Positions 12,935-23,100 of a stretch of DNA of 64,000 nucleotides are shown here, piece after piece (within the stretch, counting starts at the first letter, position 1; each line of letters starts with the position of its first letter). Where the stretch lies: the NCBI GenBank assembly GCA_963169105.1, contig OY720633.1, positions 156,751,780-156,815,779 of the forward strand, given 5' to 3'. This DNA comes from Ceriagrion tenellum (taxonomy: Eukaryota > Arthropoda > Insecta > Odonata > Coenagrionidae). The translations under genes were made by a program, and so were the position numbers. The notes under the pieces are model-generated. The model was given only the letters and a program-made list of their open reading frames with translations. It made no database searches and was not told the DNA's origin.

Positions 12935-13405
12935 AGTAAATGATTGTTTACTCAGAAAAATTCATCATATTATCTCCGAGGCATCAAATCACGGTAGAAT
13001 GAGTGAAACAATGACAAAAAGTATTCCTCAGGACAAAATATCTATCATATATAAATATACAGTAATTTCAAGGTTAAGTACACTCGTAGGAATAAACTCT
13101 AAATTGAACATTTATTGCTATTTATTGGCTATCACAGATGAAAATGTCGATAAAAAATTAATAAATGGCAGCGATAGCGGATAAAAGACGGAAAATGAAG
13201 TATGATACACTTTATGGCGAGAACCAGGTGAGCGGAGTGAATCTCTTTTTGCTACCCATGTCCCAGTTAAAGGGATGTTTTTTCCAATTGAACGAAAAGA
13301 GAGAAGACCAAACGAATGTATCCTCGGAATGGAATACAGATGAAAAATCAGGGTAGTAAAAATTATTGTTTAAATACAGTTTGAACGAAAAATCTTTTGT
13401 TATGT
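12935..13405. repeat. Long inverted repeat, left copy
   Basis: This segment is the reverse complement of 16655-17147 at roughly 75-80 percent identity. Shared blocks include CACGGTAGAATGAGTGAAA, ACAGTAATTTCAA, AACCAGGTGAGCGGAGTGAA and CTCTTTTTGCTACCC. Small gaps separate conserved blocks. The short frames within it (12999-13184, 13165-13356) are not conserved as frames in the other copy. It may be a terminal repeat of a 4.2-kb element or one of two insertions of a dispersed family in opposite orientation. Confidence 0.75.
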
Positions 13406-13839
13406 CTGAGACAAAAGAAGAGAAGGTAGTTAAATGATGTTTGCTATGATGGATTAAGTATTTTCAATAGAAAGCACAGTGGCTTTCAGTTTTGAATGCA
13501 TATGGTTACCTTGAAATTTGTAAACCTTTAAATGATCAATGCATTTGATAATGATAAAATTATCAACTACATACCGCAGGTTAATTGGAGTGAATTTGTA
13601 AGAATTGATAATATTGAAGATTCGTAAAATTGTTTTAATCAATCTATGAATGAAATATATATAAGGAATCCTGTAGAAAATAACCGTTAAAAATAAAGAC
13701 GTCAAAAAAACTTTGGATGTAGAAAAAAATTATCTTCGATTCCTTCAAAAACTTGTTAAAGCAATTATTAGTAGGATTATGGACTGCGAAAATTTGAAAT
13801 TTAAATTTACACACAATGATTACTAAACAAAATTTTTTA

Positions 13840-15090
13840 AACCACCAATGTTGTACAAACTGGTTTTTAATGCATTAATGTTGATCTCAGCTAGTACCAA
13901 GACATCAACCCTCACTTACTTAGTGACCTACTGCATTAAGACTTACACCTCATGCCAATGTCTTTTCAAAGATCTTATATTCATGTATAGTATAATACTC
14001 TCGGCGCTTTCCATATTAACACGTACTTTAGAGATATTTTCATCAACATTCATGTTTGGAACAAACTCAATCACACTATCAAAAGCATCCATACTAGTTA
14101 TTAAAGATAATGATACCAAAAACAATATAGCAAAATTCAGTTTACAGATACCCTAGAGATTTTTCAATTGTTACTGTACATTTGCATTTTCATCTTTCCC
14201 AACAAAGATTTTTCCTTCCTTAAACCATATATATTTATAGTGCGTACATTTCGCTTTTATTTTTCACAATAAATCTCTGAAAAACCAAGTTAGGTAATCA
14301 TTGATAAATATTGTATTCCCATGAGTAATCCATTATTTTTTAATTGACTTGGAGTGTAAGCGTACTTTAAATTTTGGCTTGCTATCATTTTTATTAGGGT
14401 TTGCAATTAGTAATTATCAATCTCGTTTTCACCCATGTCTTTAGTATTCAGCGCTGCACCCAGTTTCAACAACTTTGATTTCATTACTGCGATATCTATC
14501 CCTTGAAAATAATCCCAACAATTTCTATATCTTTCTCTAGCGTCTTTTGTTCCACGTCAGAAATCTTTTGCTCAAGAGTTTCAATTTTAACATCTTCTGC
14601 CTTTATTTCAGAGGTTAACCGCTTAATCATATTATGTAGATCCACACATTTTTCATTTAAACTAGAATAAAAAGAAACTAAAGTGCCATACTTATCACTT
14701 AGGAAAGATAAGATTTTTTTTGTTTCCTGTAGATTATCGCCACCCCCAGAGTTATCATCTCCTTCTTCAGATTTAGTCTGTTTACAACCAGAGAACTTCC
14801 AAACCTCATTGGACTTCTTGGAAATTGCCCTATATGTCGACTCTTTAGTCCAACGCATAATGAACGCATTCATAATGAATGTTGCTGGAGCATTTTTTGC
14901 TCTTTACCAAGTCTCCGTCTCCAGGCAAGTTTTCTTTTCACCTGGAACACTTCAGCATATGGCCGGGGTAGTTAAAAAACCCACACAAACAACACTTTCA
15001 GACCCTCCACTGCACATAAACAGTTTTCTCCAAATATGCATTATCCGGCAAAAACAACCCAACAAAATCACCAAATCACTTGGTAACTAA
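13840..15090 (-). pseudogene. LINE fragment: ORF1 plus start of ORF2 endonuclease
   Basis: The minus frame 14496-14873 (125 codons) reads as the coiled-coil region of a LINE ORF1 protein: LSDKYGTLVSFYSSLNEKC, then a leucine/lysine/glutamate-rich heptad stretch, then KDIEIVGI, which matches the common ..R.NIEIVGIP junction of LINE ORF1 proteins. After a stop, another frame continues with VMKSKLLKLGAALN (about 14460-14500). Further downstream (about 13850-14010) come LYMNIRSLKRHWHE and RVDVLVLAEIN, with stop codons, matching the N-terminus of an APE-type endonuclease (N.RSL...DEL...DVLVLTE). The piece is truncated, because no RT follows at lower coordinates. It could belong to the same family as the LINE at 19590-24080, which lacks exactly these parts, but that is inference. 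Confidence 0.75.
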
Positions 15091-15094
15091 ATAA

Positions 15095-16650
15095 ATAGCA
15101 ATGAAATGGTAGCTATTGAACAACTCAGCATCACATAAAACAGTGGACAAACGGAGAAACAGTTTGAAATGATAATAAATATTTTGGCTCAGAAGCTAAA
15201 GAGACATCAGAATAAAATGAAGGGCCATTATCGATTTATTTGAAAGGAATCGCATGTAGTTTACATTTTAATGATAAAAAAGCTTTAAGTCCGTTCAGTA
15301 TCAGATTCAGATTAGTATATTTCATGCCAGTTTACGTAAGTTCGTAAGGTTAAATATTGCGACCGAAGTTTTATAGTTTCTTTTGTATTTATTGACTGGC
15401 TTCACAGAAATCCGGCATTCAACATTTATGGTCAATCTTTGGCTATTTCATAGAGTGAAAAAGCAGTGGAGTAAATATAGCCATTTAAAAAATGATTAAG
15501 ATGTGCTGTAAATTCTGCACATCGAAGTGAAAATGACCCGCGGAATCCAGCTGTGATATATCATCATAGTTATCTGTAAAGCATGTTCCTTATTACCCCA
15601 AAATTCACCAGAAAACGCTCATTAAAGTTGGACGTATTGTTAGTCTATGAAAACTTGTTTATTATTAAATGTTGAGTCTGCAACCGCTAGTAATTCTGCT
15701 CTAAACGAGTCTACTGAAGTAAAAATTTCACGTTTCCTGTAGTAGTCTATCTTTTGATAAGTTTTCTTTATGCCTCTTGCCAGCTATGAATGAACTTATG
15801 CTCTTCATTCTTAAAACTTGATTGAAGTTTTAGGATTTCTTTTGCATATTTGTTTTAAAAATTGCCGACATTCTCCTTTTGTCTGACAATATTTTGAATT
15901 CATATTTGTAAATTTTCGGAGGCAGACAAATTTTTCTACGTGACCAAATTGCATATATATCTTTCTTTGATTACTCTTCAATACCAATTTAATATTCAAG
16001 GCGTGGTGTAACGAGAACGAAGTGAATTCTCTTTTACCATGTTGTCCAAGGTTCTGCGTACTCTTTGTGTGATTTATCCAAGCGCTACCATGAATATATC
16101 AATATCTATCATTCATACGACTGTTTCTTTAATAATATTTTCGGTGTTCATGCATTGTGACTGAGAAGAAACATACCGCCTATTAATGTGCAAATTCCTA
16201 TTCTTCTGCAATAATACCAGGTAACGGTCAGTTTTTTCTCGTATGTTGACCCTAAGAAGTTGGTATTGATCTTTTTGCAGTAATATTTCCACATTTGTAC
16301 CTCTTCACCTTGAAAACACTCAATTCATCCTTGTTTTACCTGTTTCTCTTGTCTCACTCCGTATTACTTCAAACTTCATAATATTTTAGTGATCAAAACT
16401 AAACATGAGGGAAGCCTGTGAAAATCTATTAAAGGTAATGAAATAATTGCGTATAGTGAAAAATACAAACAATCCTTCTGAATGCAGCCTCTCTAAAATA
16501 CACTCATATCATTCGGATTTATATCTAATACGAAAAACACTCTATGAAACTTTAAAAAATTATCAAAGTAATATGCAAATGTGTGAAACTTTAAATGTTT
16601 TAGGCCATTTCTGACATTCGCACTATCAGTTATTTTCCCCAGGGTCTTTG
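15095..16650. other. AT-rich stretch, nothing recognised
   Basis: Lies between the LINE fragment and the right inverted repeat. Only featureless short frames (15811-15999 minus) were seen. Confidence 0.45.
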
Positions 16651-16654
16651 TTCA

Positions 16655-17147
16655 AACAGTTTTCGTTCAAACTTCATTTAATCAATACTTTTTACTACCC
16701 TGCTTTTTTTATTTGTATTTTTTTCATTCCGAAGATACATTCTTTTGGTATTTTCCGTTTATCTTTGCATTCAATCGAAAAAAACTCCGTTTACTCGGGC
16801 GCGGGTAGCAAAAAGAGTTTCACTCCGCTCACCTGGTTCTCCCCATCAAGCGTTTTATACTTGATTTTTCGTCTTTTATTCGCTATCGCTACCTCTTATT
16901 TATTTTTTAATGACTTATTAAATCTAAGGTAGTCAATAACTAGTAATAAATGTTTATTTTAGAGTTAATTTCTACGAGTGTATTTAACTTTGAAATTACT
17001 GTACATTTATTCACACATGCCGGTCTCTTGTGTATAATAGATATATTGGGCTAAGAAATACATTTCCTCCTCATTTCACTCATTCTACCGTGACCAAGGA
17101 GGTAATTGGATGAACTTATCTGAGTCAATAATCATTTCTTTGTGGTT
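16655..17147. repeat. Long inverted repeat, right copy
   Basis: Reverse-complement partner of 12935-13405. It abuts the 5' end of the Penelope-like element, whose first recognisable codons start within about 120 bp. Penelope-like elements often carry terminal repeats in direct or inverted arrangement, so this could be the 5' repeat of that element. The left copy, however, has no Penelope-like coding sequence beside it. The frame 16648-16932 is not conserved in the partner. Confidence 0.7.
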
Positions 17148-19570
17148 GCATTAACGCCAGCGATGAAAGGATTCTTCCTTTCTTCTTTCATAGTTTCTCC
17201 AGTTTTTCTGGAACGATGTGGAGATAACGTCATAACACCACATTTTGTCGTAGTCGAACACCATATTCGATCCCAGAAAGCAAAGAGGATTCTTCACCGT
17301 GGAAGACCTGCCCTACTGAGAGAATGAGTGCAGTATACCTGGGGAGCCTTGGATCGATGCTCGTCTGAACTCTACTATACTCACCTGGAAGTAGGTGCTA
17401 CTCTTCATCCGGTAGACTGGGATACCTTGGACAATATTACGTTCAACACTTTCATTAAGACCTTCTCCGGACGAGGGAGAAGCACATTAAGAAATTTTAC
17501 AATTTACAGAGGAAACAGCAGCCTCCACCGAGAAATCATGGCCCTGAGAAGGACCGCTATGTGGTTAATCTTACCGATTGCCACCTAAACGAAGCCACCA
17601 TATCCGTCATACAGAAGGTCATAAACTACGCCAATGCGCCAACCAAAATACCCAAGGAAAGGCTAGTCACAGGAGTGGAAGATGGCATTCGCAAGCTTGA
17701 AAAACCTGAAGCTGACAAAATCCACGAGAAAGTCTACCGAATCCTTATCCGCGCGTGAAGTCCAAAACCTAACATCTCTAAATAAGAGAGGGCGGCCATC
17801 AAGGAACTACAAAGAAACAAGGGCATCCTTGAAATTCCTGCAGACAAGGGCAATTCCACAGTAATAATGGCCAGAGATGACTACGATAGAAAAATCTCCA
17901 GCCTCCTGGAATAAGACACCTACAGAGAGTTGGAGTCGGACCCAACTCCAAGAATACAAAAGGAAACAAGATAGCTCATAAACCACTCTTTTATTCCGGA
18001 AAAAGAGAGACGCCGCCTGCTTGAACCTGCTTCCAAGCCACCAAGACTGTATGGTATACCAAAGGGTACAATTGAAAATTACGCGTCAGCGTTGAAACCG
18101 GTTGGGAAAATAAATCTTTGTGGAATATTACTAAGTGTTTTAAATTCTCCCAAGATATGTTATTCCACCAAGTAGAGCCGTCAACAGTTGAAATATCCAC
18201 GGAATTTGTTAAAATAATACAAGACACTAGAATCTCAAAGGATGACCTATTAGTTAGCTTCGACGTGACATCGCTATTCACAAGCATACCCATCCATGAA
18301 GCCGTCGAAACCATCAGGGTACTCACCGCTGATGAACTTCTCGAGGACTTTCCTATGCTGGTAGAATTTTGCTTAAGACATTGATAGTTCCTATGGAAAG
18401 GAAAATTCTACCAGCAAGAGAAAGAAATGGTCATGGGTTCTCCATTGTCACTTGCCATTTACATGGAGAGCTTCAAGCAGAGGGCCCTCGCCTCCTTCCA
18501 CAAGAAACCTAAACTCTAGATCACATACGTGGAAGACACGGTCGTGATCTGGCCCCATGGAAAACATGAGTGGGAGGAGGCCGCCTGCCTTTTCTTGAAA
18601 TCCTGGTGTCCAAGAAAGAATATGGAACCTTAGGACACTCAGTTTACCGCAAGAAGTCATACCGACCGGTATCTGCACGACAACTCACATCACCACCCGC
18701 ATCAAACATTTGGAATCATCAAAACGCTGCTTCATTGAGCGCAACAGATCTCAAACTCAGACTCCATCGCTCATGAAAAGGAGCATTTATTGAAGACCTT
18801 TGAAGAGAACGGCTTCCAAGGGAATTTGATCCTCAAGACCACCCGGAATGAAGAATTCTAGGACATGAAGAGGGTCGTGCAAGAGGCGAAGGTGGCCACC
18901 TTCATATGCCGTCTTACCCTATGTTGCCGGAACCACGGAGAAGATAGTCAGGGTACTCCGGAAATTTGACGCGGTGACCAGGAAAAAAGTCTGTCACCAA
19001 AATATCGAATCTACTGGGCAGACACAAGGACCCAATCCCGGAGGGCTCTCAAGGAGGAGTTTACGAAGTGAAATGTGCATATGGAAAGTCGTACATTGTC
19101 CAAACCTCCCGAGTGCTGAATTGCCGAATTTCCGAGTACCAAAGAGCCATCAAGAATGGACAGCTGAAGATGTTTGCCATCGCGGAGCACACATAGAGCG
19201 GATCTTCACACAATAGACCCGGTAATTCCCTATATCGATTAGGCAGGCAATTTAAACTTCAAAAACACCTAATAATGCCAATAGAGAAGATGGCTACACG
19301 CTATCTACCGGTTGGGAGCGTGTCTTCAACAAAATGCGGGAAAAGACAAAAAAAGGCGGGAAAAATCACGCTTGACCCTCCGCCGGACTAAATACTGTGG
19401 CCGCAAATGCATCGAGAGCACTTTGACCAGAAAAAGCGAGCTGAAACGCTCGCCAAACTGTCGTCAAAAAAGAAACACAAATAACAAAACAAAAAAGACA
19501 AAAAAACAACGCGAAAGCAATCCCATAAGCCATTATGATTCAATACCCCTCCGCGGAAGCTTTCACAACA
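17142..19570 (+). pseudogene. Penelope-like element (RT plus GIY-YIG), inactivated
   Basis: The domain order fits a Penelope-like retroelement. N-terminal region near 17265-17450: RILHRGRPALLRE, then LEVGATLHPVDWDTLD. Then HIKKFYNLQRKQQ (about 17490) and YVVNLTDCHLNEATIS (17556-17603), the conserved start of the RT core. KGILEIPADKGNSTVIMARD (17820-17880) holds the typical DKG..TV motif. YGIPKG lies near 18050-18070. LVSFDVTSLFTSIPIHEAVE (18250-18309) carries the catalytic palm aspartate. FLWKGKFYQQ and MGSPLS (about 18387-18450) follow. The usual YVDD box reads YVEDT (about 18529), so the second Asp triad is altered. A GIY-YIG endonuclease remnant at 19051-19200 begins GGVYEVKCAYGKSYIV, so the GIY..YIG signature is degraded to GVY..YIV. 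Many stops and frameshifts show it is dead. The 3' region holds a hammerhead-like motif (19427) and ends near ACCCCTCCGCGGAAGC (about 19547). Confidence 0.88.
19427..19466 (+). ncRNA. Degenerate hammerhead-ribozyme-like motif in the Penelope 3' region
   Basis: A perfect 6-bp helix, GCGAGC / GCTCGC with loop TGAAAC (19435-19452), is followed by CAAAC, TGTC and GTC. This matches the helix II, GAAAC, short helix III and GTC cleavage-site order of a minimal hammerhead ribozyme, as known from Penelope-like elements. The 5' core reads CCAGAAAA instead of CCTGANGA, and GAAA reads CAAA, so this copy is probably inactive. Its helix length and loop match the copies at 34034-34073 and 61363-61402. Confidence 0.55.
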
Positions 19571-19589
19571 AAGGGATAGGGCATTCAGA

Positions 19590-20834
19590 TATGGAAAAGT
19601 AATTTCACGAATATAAAATACAAGGACAATAATAATAAACTTATTAAAAAAACTTCAAATCAATTTGGGAGGTTAAGGAAAGATTTCGAATACTAAGGAC
19701 ACACAAACTATGTGGGAAATGGTAAATAATTTAACTGGTAGAGGCAAATGTAAAAGAGAAGAGGATTTCATTATATCTCACTCAGGGATATTGATGGATA
19801 CAAATACAGTGTGCAATACATTCTTAAGTCATTTTACTGAAGGCATCAATAACTTAAAAATTAACTGAAATTCCAATATCAAGGGAAGTTATGGAGTTTG
19901 AACATAAAATAGCATTATGATACCTGATTGCAATGAACGTCAAGTAATAACACTTATGTATAAAATGGTTGTAAGACCACCAGGGAATGAAAATTTTAGA
20001 ATGGTTTATTAAAAATACAATGAAATACTGTATGGTGTTATTAGAAGTATAATCAATTCTAGGCTAGAGGAATTTACTGTTCCTGAAGGGATGAAAACAG
20101 CCATAATTAGATAAATACATAAGGGAGGTAGGTAGTTTAAAAGGTCTGATCAATTATAGGCCAATATCAATCTTACCAGCTTTAGGAAAGGTACTTTAGG
20201 CATATGTGGCTGATTACTTTGTGAAATTTATATCTAAATACGAATTCATTCATAAAAACTAATATGGTTTTCCAAAAATTAGTACAAGTAATGCTCCACA
20301 TCATCTTATTGATTCTTTTAAATTTAATTTGGAATTAGTTAGGGTTGTTGTTATCTATATTGATTACAATAAAGCATTTGATACTGTCAATATTCCCATT
20401 ATATTGAGGATATTATATAATATTGGGATAAGAGGTAATATTTATGACTGGTTCCAAAGTTACCTTATAGACCGACAAATTATGGTCAAGATTAAGACTT
20501 TCTTTAGTGAAAAGAAAAAGTTACATTATGGTGTCCCACAAGGTTCAATTTTTGGTCTTATACATTTTTTCAATCTATCTAAATGATATTTTTTATTGTG
20601 TAAGAAACAGTACTATTATATTATATGCAGATGATGTACTATTAGTCTCTGCTCACAAGGAATTTTGGATGGCTTTTAAATACATGCAAACTGGCATTAA
20701 TGGCATTGTTAAATGGTCAAATGACCGTAAATCAAAAACTTATATTAAATCATCCAAGGTTATGCATATTATGAGTAAATTAGACCGTCTAAAACATGTA
20801 AATATCTGTGTACATTATCATATCTGTATGCAAG
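19590..20834 (+). pseudogene. LINE, 5' part: linker and reverse transcriptase
   Basis: A plus-strand non-LTR retrotransposon interrupted by the piggyBac-like insertion. MWEMVNNLTGRGKCKREEDF (from 19710) is a typical pre-RT linker. INYRPISILPALGKVL (about 20150-20195) is the conserved RT entry motif. YIDYNKAFDTV (20356-20388) carries the first catalytic Asp. YGVPQGSI (about 20527-20550), then after a frameshift IYLNDI and YADDVLLVS (20624-20650) carry the catalytic Asp pair. Stops at several points (for example after GKVL) and frameshifts show inactivation. The 5' end is missing at the junction with the Penelope-like element. Clade not assigned. Sequence continues at 23101. Confidence 0.88.
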
Positions 20835-20838
20835 TTAA
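20835..20838. repeat. TTAA target-site duplication, left
   Basis: TTAA directly precedes the inverted terminus CACTAGAACCGCGG. An identical TTAA follows the other end at 23097-23100. TTAA duplication is diagnostic of the piggyBac superfamily. Confidence 0.9.
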
Positions 20839-21199
20839 CACTAGAACCGCGGACTTTTTCATGTACCGTTTCCGGCGGAGGGGGTCATTTGGACCCCTGC
20901 TTATTTCAACTATTTTTTTCACTCGTTTGCAAGGTTTTTTAGTCCCTCTATTTAGGTATTGTTTGATCTAGGCTTAAGGGTCACCATTGCCTTATTTTAC
21001 TGCCCGTGGTCAGGTAGGCAATCAGCATTATTCAAAAGTACTAAGATTTTTGCTCTTATTCTTATATGAATTTTCTTATCTTGGGTTAATTACAGTTAAG
21101 TAATTTTTTGATAAAAACAAGATTTAACACTGAGAAATATGTTATTTTATTTCCAAATAATGAAAGGTATAATGTAGTTCAGGAACTGATTAAGAATAC

Positions 21200-22620
21200 A
21201 AATTACAAGAAGAAGTTACATTTTAACCAAATTTTCTTCAGGGCAAGTAAAACAATAATTAGTTTTCCTAACAAAATGTCAAAATAATTTTTCCACTGGC
21301 ATACAGGAAAGACAGTACACCTTATTTTTACTTGTACAAGTGCTAAACATATTTTCCTGCTGCATACACATAAATTACACGTTTTGTTACCGTGATATTT
21401 CTCCATGACCCGGCACTTATGGTGAGTGGAAGGTATTACATTGCATGAGTCTGATTGAACCCATTGAGGTAAGTTCCTACTCTGCTTGTACGTTTCTGAG
21501 AGCTTCTCAGAAATATTTCGCAAAAACTAATGACGTTGCACTTTTTTACCAGTGCACTTCCGGTACAAAAGCCATGTATTGATGGCAGCCAAGTGTAGAA
21601 TATTATAGAATACATGTATTGGCCAACGTAGAGTGCATGCTCGAACAGAGTACAGTCAGTCAGTCAGTCAGAGTATTTAGTCAACAGCTTTCACCCCAGC
21701 CTTAGTATGGTTGTAGTACTCAATTGTTTTAGGTATTTTTTCTTCATTATTTGACACAGTAACAGTTGGATGCATGGTACTCAATAACACTACGTTCTTT
21801 CTTACTTTATCCAGTTAGAGTGGCATCATAATTTTTCAGAAGAACCGTTGAGTAGCGCTCAGTGCTCGAGACCTTCACTGCTTGTGGCACTTTTCGTCTC
21901 ATACGGGTCATTATCTCAACTACACTAGTTTGCATAGCTTTCAGATTCTTCGCCAAATGCAAGGAAGTAAAAAAAGTATTTGTAGTCACGTTACGTCCCA
22001 TTCCAAGGAATTCATCTTTCAACTTCATCAGTACGTGCTCACCTAGATTTACATCGGGAGGTCTGTCCTCAGTTTCTTATTCTTAGAGTTCACAAGCATC
22101 CACAACTTAAAGCCAAATTTATTTGGCATACATTGCGTAATGGGCACCTGAACTTAGATGGGAATAACTGGTCATATACGGTCGAATTAGGCCCTGGTTT
22201 GTACAGATTCATTCAGTTTTTGAGTTCACAAGCATCCACAACTTAAAGCCAAATTTATTTGGCATACATTGCGTAATGGGCACCTGAACTTAGATGGGAA
22301 TAACTGGTCATATACGGTCGAATTAGGCCCTGGTTTGTACAGATTCATTCAGTTTTTGATGAAAGGGTTCCACAAATTAGAAAACAGGGCAAACTTATTG
22401 ATTTGAAGACGCACTGCTCTCTCAACTCTAATATCAAACCTAAGGAACTGCATTCATTTGCGGAAAAGATCCCATGACATGGTCTTTGCAAAGAAATGTG
22501 GCCCCCAGTTTGTGGACCAATGACTGTCAATTTCCATATGTCTAGCTCCATATGCACCCCGTGCATAATGAATACCTACGAAAGCAAGTAGTTCGTCAAG
22601 AGGGACAGCGGATCCGCAGC
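21200..22620 (-). pseudogene. piggyBac-like transposase pseudogene
   Basis: Read on the minus strand in shifting frames. N-terminal core about 22345-22570: KTMSWDLFRK, FLRFD and NKFALFSNLWNPF. Then a segment around the first catalytic Asp (about 22290-22330 and its duplicate), TVYDQLFPSKFRCPL, where relatives usually read T(I/V)DEQ. MKLKDEFLGMGRNVTT to VLLKNYDATLTG (22028-21807) corresponds to the GRNVTTDNFFTSLHLA block, here with N at the second catalytic Asp position. PKTIEYYNHTKAGVKAVD (about 21680-21735) is the third Asp block, with K where GVD is expected. The C-terminal Cys-rich zinc-binding region lies near 21270-21420 (NKTCNLC, then after a frameshift STCTSKNKVYCLSC). Stops, frameshifts and a 136-bp duplication inactivate it. 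Confidence 0.92.
22086..22357. repeat. Perfect 136-bp tandem duplication
   Basis: 22086-22221 and 22222-22357 are identical in every base I compared, beginning GAGTTCACAAGCATCC. The duplication lies within the transposase pseudogene and, as 136 is not a multiple of three, shifts the frame. Perfect identity next to a decayed gene suggests a recent event or an assembly artefact. Confidence 0.93.
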
Positions 22621-23096
22621 GAGTCTCTCTTTGCCTTCAGATGAGCTATTACTGACTGCTGAGCGAGGGAGGAAGCAACACTACGCTGCTACTCGGCAGT
22701 AGTGAGAAATTCCCTGTAAGTCTGGACAAGTCTGCCAAACAGCTTTCGGCCTACCGGCACCCCTCCCCTTCCTGCTGCGCGTCCGTCGCCCTTCTTCGAT
22801 GTGACCCACGCTTATTGCTACTTTTTACGTTAATCAGAGTTGGAAGTATATACAAATTATGCTGTGGAATATTAAATTTCCAAGAGGGGTCAAAATGACC
22901 CCTTCCGCCAGAAACGGTGTACCATCGCACAGAAACCGATACAATGCCCAAGCGGGGATAAAACTTCCTCTAAGAGGACAAAGTATCACTTCATGAAAAT
23001 TCATAAAAAGCCAACCCGTAGTTTTAAAAAACAAGCATGAAAAATATTAAGTGAAAATGAAAAGGGGTCATTTTGACCCCTGCCGCGGTTCTAGTG

Positions 23097-23100
23097 TTAA
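23097..23100. repeat. TTAA target-site duplication, right
   Basis: Second copy of the TTAA flanking the piggyBac-like element. Confidence 0.9.

Larger units (their letters stand above)
20839..23096 (-). mobile_element. piggyBac-like DNA transposon (defective), nested in a LINE
   Basis: The 2258-bp element is bounded by perfect 14-bp terminal inverted repeats, CACTAGAACCGCGG at 20839-20852 and its reverse complement at 23083-23096, flanked by TTAA on both sides. Removing it and one TTAA rejoins the LINE. Subterminal copies of the palindrome GGGGTCATTTTGACCCC, exact or nearly so, lie near 20881-20899, 22883-22901 and 23064-23081. The interior carries a broken transposase on the minus strand. 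Length and structure fit an almost full-size piggyBac-like element (autonomous ones are usually about 2.4 kb or longer). Confidence 0.93.

Noticed and set aside
14683..15090. 135-codon plus frame as a gene
   Set aside because: Antisense to the LINE ORF1 coiled-coil region and featureless.
18118..18384. Separate 88-codon gene
   Set aside because: It is the reverse-transcriptase palm segment of the Penelope-like element.
21654..21672. (CAGT)n microsatellite as a functional site
   Set aside because: Four or five units only, arising inside the decayed transposase; likely slippage.
21862..22086. 74-codon plus frame inside the piggyBac-like element
   Set aside because: Antisense shadow of the transposase block at 21807-22028.
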